A stretch of 64,000 nucleotides of DNA, taken from contig CM037867.1 of NCBI GenBank assembly GCA_021292105.1, positions 14,088,928 to 14,152,927 on the forward strand, given 5' to 3'. A model generated the notes under the pieces. That model searched no databases. It saw only the letters and a list, made by a program, of their open reading frames with translations, and had not been told where the DNA came from. Shown here one piece after another: positions 25,036-36,561 of the stretch. The translations under genes were made by a program, and so were the position numbers. Positions within the stretch are counted from its first letter, which is position 1. Each line of letters begins with the position of its first letter. Source of the DNA: Anadara kagoshimensis. Taxonomy: Eukaryota; Mollusca; Bivalvia; Arcoida; Arcidae.

Positions 25036-25309
25036 CTTGCTGCTCATAAAATCATATAGACCGCAAAAACGACGAGGGTTGAAGACTTTTTTTAATTACT
25101 AAACAGGTTGATACCAAAAAGTTTCCTTTTTCAAAACACAGTCATGGGCGAAATTTAGGGAAAGGATAAAAACTTTGAACAGACACAACTGCCATTTCCA
25201 TTGCAAGCTGGAGATTACATTGTGTGTTTGTCGGGCAAATGGAAGTTGATCTTTATTAAATAAAAACTAATCAATTAGTGAGTAACCACAGATAATTCAT
25301 TTGCTGCCA

Positions 25310-25460
25310 AGAAGTAAACCCAAGGGCATTAAAGAAACCTGTTGTATAATGCCATCAGCGCAATGCAAAGGCAAAATGTCCGTACCTTTGCCTATAGTTG
25401 GTGACGTCATGGAATATTATCTTGACTGGTGTGATAATACCATCAATAAACTTAACTCTT
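25310..25460 (+). repeat. S2 SINE, 3' part
   Basis: Carries TGTATAATGCCATCAGCGCA, the CCTTTGCCTATAG block and a diverged ACCATCAATAAACTTAACTC end. Confidence 0.65.
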
Positions 25461-26559
25461 TTAAAATAAAGGAAATGTCAGAAATCGACGTCAAACACAG
25501 GTACCGTTTTACCATTCTTACTTAAATGTATCACTTCTTATTATTATTTTTAGTTCTTCAGTATTGTGTGGTAATTTTAATAAGGTTACGACGGTAAATA
25601 AAAAGTAATATTTCAGGCTTTTCAATTTATAATTATTTGTAAAGTTTGTCAATAACCTCCGCTGCATCAAATTCCCTTTCCAGTTCCGATCAGCATCTGA
25701 CTACAGCAACATAATATAATATAGTGTAGGGAAAGTATGCGTTATGTAAACCCTGTGGACTTACAGGGACATTTTTTTCCTACAGATAAAGACTAATAAC
25801 TAACAGTGTTAGTATATGTTATTGTTGTAATAACTTAAGAACTCACCTGTAACTATAATCGTTGTCAAATTTACGTATGGATAGTTTACTCTTAGTTTTA
25901 ATGTTTACCATAATATTATATGATTATAATTTCATATTTTTCATTTTTCTTTTTCATTATTTTTTCTATTTTATTTACTTTTCATCAAAGTTTAAACATT
26001 TGGTACATTATAGTTGGTCCAGCCTGGTATGTTTGGACTATTATTTAGATATTTCTGTTTGCCAACGTTAACATTCTCCATTACGTTCAAGGTATAACAT
26101 GATGGTTCTAATATGATTATCTCTGTAAAGTTATACAAAGCTTAGATTGGCATACATAATATGAGATCAATTCAAGTAAGATGTAACTTTGTTTTGCATG
26201 CAGTTATGCTGTTTCTTTTGTAATTATTTAGTTTGCTAACAGTCATTCAAAAAAACTATAAAGAGCATTTTCTTTTTACAGATATTTGATTTTCCCATAA
26301 ATATAACATGTATGACATTATATTGTTACTGGTTGATGGTATTATTTTTCATGTATTGTTGTTGTAACCTTGGCATTTTTATATTCCAAAGTACCTGATG
26401 TATATATTACATATATCAGGCATTATTCTCATGTCATGGTTTGTGAATTTATACATAGTGTTATTGAAAATCTAATTTTTTATGTTATATTTATTTGTAT
26501 TGTAAACGTATTATACATATCTCGAGACATTGAAAAAAATCTTGGTAAAAGTTCTGAAT

Positions 26560-29500
26560 CAACATGAAAGTCACCAGATAGGACACTTTCTGATCACTCT
26601 ATACAATTATTTTTGGAAAAGTATTTTACTATTCACTTGAATGTTAAGATTATCTTGCCCAAACTTGATTTCATTCGAGGTAAGCAATGTTTTACGACAT
26701 ACTCCTGTTTAGTGAAAGTTGGTTAACCCCTGACATAGATGATTCGGATATTATAATTGATGACTTCCATAAAACACTTCGGTTTGATCGTAGTAATAAA
26801 AAGGCAGGAAGTATTATAGCAAATATAATAACATTGTATATTTTAAACCTAGACCTGAAGTTATTGTATATGGCAAATAATTTAACATTATATGGATATT
26901 GAAATGTTATCAAAACCTGACTACCTCATAATAACGAGTGTTTTTTATGACGATCACCTCAATCCCAATAATACGAATATTAAAAGAATTTGATAGAATG
27001 TAAACCTTTCACAACTTATTGAAGAACCACCTCATTACTGGGATAACTCATTCTCGCTTTTAGATCTTTTTATTATCAACAGTCAAGATATAGTAATCAG
27101 CAATGGGGTGGGGAAAACATTTCATGACGTCAACGTGAGATATTGCTTTCCGATATTTTTTAGCACTTCATATAGATAAAAATAACAATTTAAACAACTA
27201 TGGCATTATAATAAGAATTATGATTTGTTTAGAGAAAAATGCAAACTCGTTATAATGGACAATGATTTAGACATAATACCACATAAACTCATCGAAACTA
27301 TTACATCTGCAGCATTAATTAGTATTCCTAAAAAGTAACAATTCTCTATCGAGACAAACCATGGATGCATAATAAATCAAGATGAATGATTTGTAAACGG
27401 AAAAGGTTTCACAAAAGAGCAAAGAAAAAAGAAAAGTAACTCACCAATACATTGGACTCAGTTTAAAAACATTACGAAATAAATGTAATAAGCTAGTTAG
27501 ACAGGCCAGATATAATAACATTAGCAAACCGAAAGCACAATTAAATAATGGTAACATTTACGATAAAAATTGGTGACAGGTATCTAAGTCTTTTTTTATG
27601 AACACGCCCCTAATCATACCCCTTTACTTGTTATTGGCTCTGTTATTACTGATGACCAAGCTAAAGCTGAAGTTTTTACCGATTTTTTTGTTAACCAAAC
27701 TTACTTAAATGATACTGATAAACGTCTTCCAAAACTTAACGAATCTTATGATTTCATAGAAAATATTCACATTGTGCCTAAAGGTATAGAAGATATTTTA
27801 TCATCCCTAAATACATCTAAAGCTTCAGGTCCAGATTACATACATCCGTTACTTCTCAAGAAATCAGCTGATATCCTTTGTTATTCACTCTGTAATTATT
27901 TTAACCTATTATAAGAAAATTCCCGTCCTCGGAGAAACTTGCAAATGTAACTCCAGTACAAAAAAAGACGATGCTAGTAACATTTGTAACTATAAAATAC
28001 TGTTAAGTATTTGGTAAAGTATTTGAAAGATTTGATTACAAATATCTGAACAATTATCTGATAGAATATAATTTGAAAATAGATTTTTAATCTGGATTTA
28101 GACAAGGGGATTCTACAGTCAACCAACTGTTGCATATAACTAACGACATGGGTAAAGCATTAGACCAAAGAAAAAATAAGATCAGTTTTTGTAATCTAAG
28201 TAAAGCATTTGACAGAGTTTGGCATCAAAGGTCATTGCATAAATAAAATCTATGGGTGTGTAAGGGGGGGGGGGAGGGGCAAGTTATTTTTATGGTTTTA
28301 AAGTTATCGAGATAATAGAACTCAAAACGTTGTATTAAATAACAGTATTTCATCTTCAGTGAAATAACTTAAAGCATGTGTCCCACAAGGCTCTATCTTA
28401 TGTTCTCTATTATTCACAATATTTATAAATAACGTTGTTTTTTCTATACAAAGCAATATTCGTTTGTTTGCTGATTACACGTCCTTATATATAATAGTCG
28501 ATAATCCAACTGATGCTTCTGACACAATCAACTCTGACTGACAGAAAATTGTTGACTGGGATAACACGTGGCTAGTCTTCTTTCATCCAAATAAATTTAA
28601 ATTCATGATCATATCAAGAAACACTTCTATCCCATTTCTCCCTACCCTTTACATGAACAACATCCCGATAACTAAAGTCGACAATCACAAAGATTAGGGT
28701 ATTTATTTTTTATCAGATGGTTCTTAGAATTTTCATATAAATATTATTAAAACTAAAGGAATTTGTAGACTTAATTTGCTTAGAAAATTAAAATTTCACC
28801 TAGATCGGTGGTCTCCCGAAAAAAAATGTATTTTACTTTCATTCGCCTATTATTAGAATACGCTGACATTGTTTGGGACAATTTGACAGAAGATTTAAAA
28901 GATTAAATCGAAAATATTTATTTAGATGCTGCTAGAACAATTACGGGAGCTACCAAACTTGCTAGCAAAAATCTGAGTTTTCGGGAAACTGGTTGGGAAA
29001 CTCTAGATCAGCAAAACAAACAACACAGACTTATCCAGTTTTACAAAGTGTATCATGGTTTAACTCCTGACTTTCTTAAAGATTTAATAACTTTTAGAAA
29101 CGACGAATTACATTCATATTCTACCAAAAGTATTCAAAATCTTAACATTATTTTATGTAGGACAAATTTCTATTTTAAAAGCTTTTTACCACAATCTATT
29201 AGAGACAGGAATGAATTACCTATTGAAATAAGGAATGGTTATACATGTATTACTATTTTTCGTAAATTTAACAATAATTCTGTTAATATACCTTTTTATT
29301 TTTTCAATGGTCAGAAGTTGAGCCAAATCTATCACACAAGGTTGAGACTTAAATGCAGTTCGCTTAAACAAGACCTATATAACAAAAATTGTACCTGGCT
29401 TTATCATAACATTTTTCTTTGATTTGGCCATTCAGTTTTGAATTTCAGATTTTGTAAGGAAACGGTTAAAATAAGTCATTCTGGCTTGTTTCTGAATCCT

Positions 29501-29745
29501 TTTCTATATTTCTATATGGTATATTGAATAATATGATGTATATATTGATTTTTTAGAATGAAATATTGTTTAAACTAATTTGTAATTGATTTTCTTGATT
29601 TCCTTGAATTGTATTGGTCAGAATTGTTCAACTAATTTCCGATATACAAAAATTGAACAGACCTACTTTTTTAATAAATGTAAGAGAGAGAACGGCTGTC
29701 CTTCGAATGTGAACAATTAAACAAACAAAAAATTATTATTATTCA
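26560..29745 (+). pseudogene. Decayed non-LTR retrotransposon (endonuclease + RT; jockey/CR1-like)
   Basis: Fragments of one ORF2-type polyprotein appear in order. An endonuclease start, LNVKIILPKLDFIRG then YDILLFSESWLTPDIDDSD, lies at 26640-26770. RT blocks follow: SLNTSKASGPDYIHPLLLKK (about 27800), NLSKAFDRVWHQ (about 28195), CVPQGSILCSLLFTIFINN (about 28380) and RLFADYTSLYIIVDNP (about 28460, where the catalytic FADD has become FADY). A C-terminal part with MYHGLTPDFLKDL is at 29048-29422. Many stops, frameshifts and a G-run (28263) show it is long dead. The 3' end near 29745 finishes in AATTATTATTATT, the simple-repeat tail of CR1/jockey-like elements. It sits in the intron between the two coding exons of peptide-precursor gene 2. 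The clade is an estimate from motif style. Confidence 0.8.
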
Positions 29746-29809
29746 TGATTTCGAACATTTATTTTCATAAAATCCAAGTAAATTCATGTTCTCATATGAT
29801 ATCTCTGAC

Positions 29810-29812
<3 letters not shown>

Positions 29813-29858
<46 letters not shown>
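29813..29858. repeat. (CT)n microsatellite
   Basis: About 46 bp of pure CT immediately before the candidate acceptor region of the last exon of peptide-precursor gene 2. Confidence 0.97.
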
Positions 29859-29862
<4 letters not shown>

Positions 29863-29895
29863 CAGTATAAATTTATATTTATTTTATTGTTTCAG

Positions 29896-29924
29896 ACGCC
29901 GATACATATTTTATAGATAATTGA
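29896..29924 (+). CDS. Candidate last coding exon of peptide-precursor gene 2
   Basis: A strong polypyrimidine tract and acceptor (TTTATTGTTTCAG, ending 29895) precede a short frame that, joined in phase 1 to 23501, reads D-A-D-T-Y-F-I-D-N then TGA (29922-29924), giving 97 residues. Together with the preceding NEET this makes a degenerate EF-hand-like loop (residues 85-96, acidic at 5, 7 and 12, Ala instead of Gly at 6), parallel to gene 1. An AATAAA at 30221 could serve polyadenylation. The exon is tiny and the intron (6.4 kb) holds a LINE, so the assignment is tentative. Confidence 0.4.
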
Positions 29925-30349
29925 GATCATCGACAGAAGGCAGAAGAAGAGGATTGAAGAAACACCAGCTCTATGTCTATTCATTTTGATAATACACTTG
30001 TTTGTAGTCAATTTACACACACAAAGAGACATGCATAAAAAATGACAACAACATAATCATGTTTTGTTTTACAATGGATATAACAGCATTGAAGGCGAAT
30101 GTTTAGAAACTCAGTTCGACGTTATGTCACATTTGCAAAATCTTGCAAAAAGAAACTGTTAAGGATTATTTGGTATGTGAGACATTTTAATTGTTAAATG
30201 ATAAAGTTATTTATTATAGAAATAAAATTCATTTTTCAATTAATTAGTGATTTATGTTACATGTGTAAAATGTCCAAATCTTTCATACTTCCATAAAAAA
30301 ATTGGTTTCATTTCTTATAATTCAATGTATAGATTTTTTCAAAAAAAAA

Positions 30350-30540
30350 TCAACAATTGTAACGACAATATATAGCCGTAGCAAGTAAAAAAATACCATC
30401 GCTATGGCGTAAGAATTCACATTTCTCTGTTGGTCATCCATAATAATATTATGATGACGTCACTGAGAGCTAATCCATTCATGCAAACGTTGCAGACCAA
30501 TAACAATGCTTGAAACAAAGGAGAATTGAATTACTATTGA
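30350..30540. repeat. Low-copy dispersed repeat shared with 58.8 kb
   Basis: AGCCGTAGCAAGTAAAAAAA, GTCATCCATAATAATATTAT, GATGACGTCACTGAG and CATTCATGCAAACGTTGCAG have diverged counterparts in the same order at 58805-58985. Confidence 0.5.
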
Positions 30541-30689
30541 TTAATCTATTTGTTTACATTACTTACATTAAAAAGATTACAAAAATATGTGTTGAATAAA
30601 ATGAAGACTACTAGTATTTAGATGAAAACAAGAATAAACTAAACATCATTAGATCTTATTTGTTTCTTCATTCTTTCTATAATAGCCCT

Positions 30690-31030
30690 CTAGTGGCTCG
30701 GTTAACGTTGGTGGAGCGATCGCTCTTTTTGAGTGTCGGGGTTCGACCGCCCACTGCTTCCAACCAGGAATTGAAGATAGGTTTTGACGGTGTTTTTATT
30801 ATTATTATTTATTTTTTTTTTTTTTTTTTTTTTTTTTTTGGCAACTGCACGGAATTAAGAAATTAAAGTTACGGATTTCTTCAGAACAAATCTTAAAAAC
30901 CAATACCCCAATCGCTGCACTGCAAAGGTCAAAATTTCTGCAACTTTACCGGTACCTATAGTTATTTTCGTTTTGATATATAACTAAAATACTTATGATT
31001 CGGACGTTAATCATATTCAATTGATCAAAT
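30690..31030 (+). repeat. S2-related SINE with expanded poly-T
   Basis: The head has an A-box-like GGCTCGGTTAACGTTGGTGG and a B-box-like GGGGTTCGACCGCC. The body aligns to S2 but is interrupted by (TTA)n and a run of about 30 T at 30808-30839, then resumes and ends AATCATATTCAATTGATC. The head differs clearly from the main S2 copies, so this may be a subfamily. Confidence 0.65.
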
Positions 31031-31974
31031 TATTCTTATGGTATTGTTCCATTCAATAAATATAATCCTACATTTTTCCTATCTTTGTAAAATCATTTCA
31101 CAGCTACTATCAATGTCTTATATCCATCAAAAATTCGACAAAATTAAATTATAGTTGGTACGTATTTTACGAACTTGTACCTAGTCGTAACAGGAAATCT
31201 GTATGCCGATCCACGATTGTCATAAAGTTTTTCTGTAGAAAGGAAAATGTTGGACGTATGGGAATTTTGCGAAAATGGGAACGTTTACACCGAAAGTGAT
31301 GTCATTAATGACGTTTTCCGGCATATGCGCAACAGAATCTGCCATTCGCCTGGTTTTTCAACATGTTAAATCTCCATAGCGCCAATAATTTACTCCGTGC
31401 AGAAATATTCAGCGCTAATCACGGGTGTGTACACAAGATTTCTGCTACCATTAGCCACAAGTAAATGAAAATACAAATCTTTATTCAAGTTTATTTGATT
31501 TTCTATGGATATATGGCGTAAATCACTGGCACAAAAGTAGTTGTTGGCAGTTTTCCATTTTTAAACGGATGTAAAATGATAGGATTCATTGTTAATTTTA
31601 AGGATAAATTTCAATCAATTAATAAATGTCAGTTACCTTTGTTAAGATTCGAACTCATAAATTACGGACAGATACACTGTATTCCTAACTGATTGCGCTA
31701 CCTGAGCAGGTATAAGCAACTCGCTATTACATCAAATATCAGCTACACGTCCTAAAGTGAATTAAAATCTATGGAAAGCAGTTCTATTAACGTAATACTC
31801 ATCCTTGCATGGGGAACGGGTTTACTTGCTTCATTTTCATATATCAGCCGAAATTGTACACAAAAGAGAAATCAATTCTTCCTACTGCTTCAAATTAAAT
31901 ATTTACACATCCACGCAAAAACAATTACAGACTAGACTCAGATTTTTAAGCAGTAAAACTCATATTTACGATGA

Positions 31975-32312
31975 TGCGATAGCTAAGTTGATAGAGTGCT
32001 CGCTCCGTAAGTGGAAGGTCGTGCGTTCGAACCCCGACCGGGTATGACCCAAGACTTAAAAGTTGGTAGTGACTGTTCTTTCGCCAAGCACTCGGCATTA
32101 CGAAATGAAAGTCACGGTTCTTTCGGATGGGAACTTAAAATAAACGAGGTCCCGTGTCACGGTGGGCTTGGCACGCTAAAGAACTCTGCTGTATAATGCC
32201 ATCAGCGCAACGCACAGGCAAAATTTCTGCACCTTCGCCTATAGCTGGCGATGTCTCGATATAAATGAAATATTCTTGACTGGGACGTTAAACACCATTA
32301 CTCAACTCAAGT
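31975..32312 (+). repeat. S2 SINE, full length
   Basis: Complete plus-strand copy: head GATAGCTAAGTTGATAGAGT (A box) and GCGTTCGAACCCCGACCG (B box), full body, end CACCATTACTCAACTCAAG. Best single reference copy of the family here. The head folds only partly like a tRNA and lacks a CCA or acceptor stem, so it is not a tRNA gene. Confidence 0.88.
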
Positions 32313-32554
32313 CATATTTACGATGACCGATATCAGCCGTCCAGTTTCATTTCTTGTGTAAGAGACGTTTATTGTGTCATTGTGAGTTTTCATATTCCTC
32401 TTACGTTATTTTCACTATTTCAGAAAGTTGACAACATCATTGTCACGTTTTTCATGGTCATATTCCTTTGTGATGATTCTACTTTGTCATTGAAAAAAAC
32501 CCACAGCAAATAAAACTTTACGGTGATATCGGTCATTAATATGTACCCGCCTGT

Positions 32555-32870
32555 AAAGTTGAGTAATGGTGTTAAACGCCCCAGTCAAGAATATTTCACT
32601 TACATAGAGACGTCGCCAGCTATAGACGAAGGCGCTAAATATTTTGCCTGTACCTTGCCCTGATGGCATTATACAGCAGGGTTCTTTATAGTGTCTTTAT
32701 AACATGACACTGGACCTTGTTCCCATCCGAAAGAACCGGGGCTTTCATTTCGTAATGCCGAGTGCTTGGCGAAAGAACCGTCACTACTCACTTTGAATTC
32801 TGGGGTCAGACCCGGTCTGGGTTCGAACCCACGACCTCCCAGTTACGTAGCGAGCATTCTACCGATGCAA
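32555..32870 (-). repeat. S2 SINE, nearly full length
   Basis: Reverse copy 250 bp from the previous plus-strand copy: tail AAGTTGAGTAATGGTGTTAA, body, and B-box GGGTTCGAACCCACG at 32819 with a damaged A box. The two copies form an imperfect inverted repeat. Confidence 0.82.
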
Positions 32871-33399
32871 CCGACTGTAAAGCTTAAGAACATGGACCTA
32901 ACGACCTCGCTGAATATTACTTTGATGAGGTCCACATAATCCCATATCCACCTCATCAAAAGGCAATAGTTGTATAATATAATATTTCTGGATTTCTGCG
33001 ACTCATTAAAATAATCCACTGAAAACTTATAAGTCGAGCGACTTTACATGTAACAGTTGTAAAACTAGTTCACAAGTCCCCTGTATGGATTTAAATGGCT
33101 GACATTACGTGGTTGCCCGCTTTCAAAGGCGCATAAATAGCTAACAAAAAAAAGTAAAATAAAACCTCAAACATGGGCGGCTAGAATACGAGTAGCAGAC
33201 GTATTGAAAAACAACATTGGATTGGCCTGTCCGCTTTACCTTTGATTTTAATATTTATTATGGACGAGTATATTTACGTGTAGGGAACACAAGTACATTG
33301 TATTTACTCGTCTACATAACACTAAACCTGTACATTGTTTATGTATAAACTGCGAATCCTAACACTACCCATGGACTGAGTGGACACTCCTATACCAAT

Positions 33400-33505
33400 A
33401 ATATATATTCCTAATGATAGGTCAAGTTGACAGATCAATGTTGCTTGCCTATATAAGTAAACAACACTGACCTGTCAACTTGACCCTTTATTAGGAATAT
33501 TCATA
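33400..33505. mobile_element. Palindromic MITE
   Basis: ATTCCTAATGATAGGTCAAG with GTTGACAGATCAATGTTG (33408-33445) is inverted at 33464-33500 (CAACACTGACCTGTCAACTT, GACCC...TTAGGAAT). A diverged relative lies at 51955-52065, including the upstream CGAACCCTAACACTAC. Confidence 0.65.
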
Positions 33506-33861
33506 TAGTATTTTCCACCCAATAAAGTTTATAGATACACAGTGAACGTGCCAACTGTATGAAGCAAGTATCATTAATGGTGTAGTTGACGAAATGAACG
33601 CCTGCGTTTCCTACACATAAAGTGACCCATGATTAATATTTTTAATGAAACGTCAGACCGACAGATTAACTTTGTTTACCTATTCCTGCTTCACTATAAC
33701 CACGTTTTTCATAGTGTTTCATAATATCAGTGTACATGATATAGGGTCTTTGGTTGGGTTTCATAAACAAAAGATAAGTAATCTTTTGAAGAATTTAATA
33801 CATTTATCATTTATCATATTTTAAATATTAGTATTTATAGAATATCAGTATTTATAGATGA

Positions 33862-33966
33862 TATATCGCCACTGGTCATATGAGATAGCGAAATCTCAAC
33901 CCAAGGAGTTATATATTTGGTTAAGAACGGGGCTCGCAGAGATTTCATATGACCAGTAGCGATTGA
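33862..33966. mobile_element. Palindromic MITE
   Basis: Outer stem ATCGCCACTGGTCATATGAG pairs with TTCATATGACCAGTAGCGAT. The inner part (GAAATCTCAACCC, TATATTTGGT) also occurs in the arm of the 55.07-55.53-kb element, so the two may belong to one family. Confidence 0.65.
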
Positions 33967-34463
33967 TTCTTTTCCTCACACCTTATTCTTTTATTGCTTC
34001 TATGGTCACAGAAAACAGCTGTTTATTCAGGGGACGTGTGAACCCTTACCCTGTCTTAACCCTACGGCGAGACAAGGAAATCCCTCATGGGTAAAAACAA
34101 GGGATTTCCATGTCACAAGTGCGAGAAATATATGTCATAAATGGCATCAGCTATTTAACTATAATATATTGCAAAATGCGCACTTATCGCCAGTTAAAAA
34201 AAATCGATGCAGTTAGTATTAAACACTTAATTTCTTTAGTTCCATATAAACAAGGATGTAATTCTTATCTTTGGATGAGTTTTATAAACATTGACTCATA
34301 AGTTGATAAATTGTGTCTACTTCATTGTTCTGTAGCCATATGTTTATATTGAACTATAATATCCCCTAAAATTCCACATTTAAAACGGGGGCCCTGTTGG
34401 CCTAGTAATCTATATCGCGCTTATGGATCATCGCGGCCCTAACCGTCTAGTTTAGAAACCCAC

Positions 34464-34466
34464 TTG
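34464..34466. repeat. Target-site duplication (TTG) of left composite transposon
   Basis: TTG immediately before TAGTCGAG at 34467 is repeated immediately after CTCGACTA at 39390-39392. Confidence 0.75.
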
Positions 34467-35451
34467 TAGTCGAGTAGGCATTTTACGAACCTAGAAATGT
34501 TCTTTCCTATGAAGTTTTTTTGCTGTTTTGTTTTCCTCATGGGTCCTTGAACAAAACTAACTTAGTTGCCCTTCGGGCAGATTTGGGCAACTTGCACAAT
34601 ATACATAAATCCAAAATGGCCGCCAAACGTGAAATTGAAGTACATACTGCAATATAAAATATCTTCCAATAGCTTGTAATATATCTTTTTAGATGTTTTC
34701 AGGTATGAGAAACCCATTTCTGGTGTTAATTTTTACATACGGAACACTTAACTTGCACAATAAGCTATAAATCCAAGATGACCGACGGACGCCATCTTGA
34801 AATATCGATTTTATACAAAAACAAATTTATAATAGATTGTAATATATCTTTGCATGGACAACTCAATTCTGGCATTAGTTTTACATTAAATACCATCATG
34901 TCTATAATGGTTGACCATATGTGTCAAATTACTATTCACCCTAGGATAGCCATGGGTAATCTAATTTTGTGTAAAAATTTAAACACTCTTTTTCTCCAGA
35001 ACAGTTAAAAATTATGTACAGGATTTATTTTTTTAAGGGAAGCAGTCCTTATGATTTTGAGCCTTACATTGACATAACATGACAAATAAGTTCTTGTGGC
35101 ACCAGGTATCCTTTCGCTATAACAAGTAATGAGAATTGATCTTTGAATTTCAATCCGAAATCGGTTATCATCTCATACTCTTTAGGAGGATCTTGACCGC
35201 GGTACCCGTTCACAACATTAACTAAAGGTGAGACAGCAGTAAATGGTGTTTGAAACAGAGTCAGAACTATTAGGCTTTGGTGTTCTTTATGAAGAGCCTG
35301 AGGAAACATCACAGTTTTTCCTGCTGACTGTCATACAGAACAACAAAGAATGGTTCAGATCCCACCAAGTTATTTGTGATCTTTGTGAACCAGAACATCA
35401 GCTAAATGAGGAGAAGAAGAGTTTGTAATTAGCATGTTGTATCACAACTAC

Positions 35452-35748
35452 TAAGAACATGCATGCCTGGCAGCTCAAGACATCTCGAACCAAGACCATG
35501 GCACTGAGAGCATGCATGCCTGGCAGTTCAAGACATATCGAACCAAGACCATGACACTGAGAGCATGCATGCCTGGCAGTTCAAGACATCTCGAACCAAG
35601 ACCATGGCACTTAAAGCATGCATGCCTGGCAGTTCAAGACATTTAGAACCAAGACCATGGCACTTAAAGCATGCATGCCTGGCAGTTCAAGACATCTCGA
35701 ACCAAGACCATGACACTTAAGCATGCATGCCTGGCAGTTCAAGACATG
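35452..35748 (-). repeat. 53-bp minisatellite within the left transposon
   Basis: Six copies of a unit containing GCATGCATGCCTGGCAGTTC. Unit starts at 35461, 35514, 35567, 35620, 35673 and 35725 (periods 53, 53, 53, 53, 52). On the minus strand one frame of each unit reads LPGMHALS, i.e. the array was amplified from a conserved coding motif. Because 53 is not a multiple of three, each extra unit shifts the frame. Confidence 0.92.
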
Positions 35749-36021
35749 GTTTGTTGCATTGAAGTTCAAAACTTCTATCCTATCACTCTATCTGTACATC
35801 ACATTGTTTTAATGCTTATACACCTAATGCACTCGGAAAATAAAATCATCTGTGTCGTCAATCAGCACACGAATGCTATCAAGACCTGTTTGTGCACCTG
35901 GGAGGCCATACAATACCATAGTTATGCAGGATTCATCATGGCCAAATCCACAATCGTATACATATTGCTGTGTTGTTTCTTCTGTTCTGGTCCTTGGAAG
36001 ATATGAGTTGGTATTTTTCAC
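35452..36021 (-). pseudogene. Degenerate XPG/PIN-like nuclease segment of the left transposon
   Basis: Reading the minus strand from 36021: a frame with YVYDCGFGHDESCITMVLYG then IRVLIDDTDDFIFRVH, followed after in-frame stops by SDRIEVLNFNATNHVLN and the minisatellite, whose last unit runs on into GMHVLSSCDTT. The spacing of an acidic His-Asp-Glu block, an Asp-Thr-Asp block and a HALSxCDT block is that of a widespread transposon-associated protein family I remember as HEEADT / DTDV / HALSGCDT, whose acidic residues resemble XPG-I nucleases. The copy has several stops and lost residues (the first acidic block is degenerate), so it is inactive. Confidence 0.55.
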
Positions 36022-36559
36022 AAAAACAAGATTTTCTTTGAAGTGCCTGGGTACCTATATGACCTTTTTTTGGATTGACGCAATGAAATCTGATGGGTTA
36101 TCACCATATGATCAAGGGAGGCGGTAGAAAAACTGTGAATCATGGTGATTGTTTGTGTGTTTTGGGGGAACTAACCCCAAAAAACGAATTGACTAGAGCT
36201 GACTTCATGCCTTTCCAATGACAGCCATTTTCAACTACTGTCAAAAAGGAACAGAACCAATTTCAAATGCAAACAGAAGCTAAGCTCGAACTGCCCTTGT
36301 TGTCCAAAAAAACGGTAACCAAAGAAACCTGTTTCCAAGATTCTGACTTTGTTTTTGCATCTTGACAGTGTCGCTTTGAAACGCATTGCCTTTGTAGAGC
36401 TAATGATGGCATTATATATATAAAACTCATCAGGTAGACTTGATTGTACTCGTATTCCATCTACTCATCCATTGCAACTGAATCCACTACATTGACACAT
36501 TTGAAGCAATTTTGCGAGCAATTGCCTTATGACCTGTTTTCATTTAGAGGGAGTTTGAA

Positions 36560-36561
36560 TA
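36560..36561. repeat. TA target site of nested mariner (left)
   Basis: TA precedes the CGAGGGTTG terminus; its partner TA is at 37902-37903. Confidence 0.85.

Noticed and set aside
31970..32050. Possible functional tRNA gene (A and B boxes present)
   Set aside because: The sequence is the head of an S2 SINE continued by a 250-bp conserved body; no acceptor stem closes.
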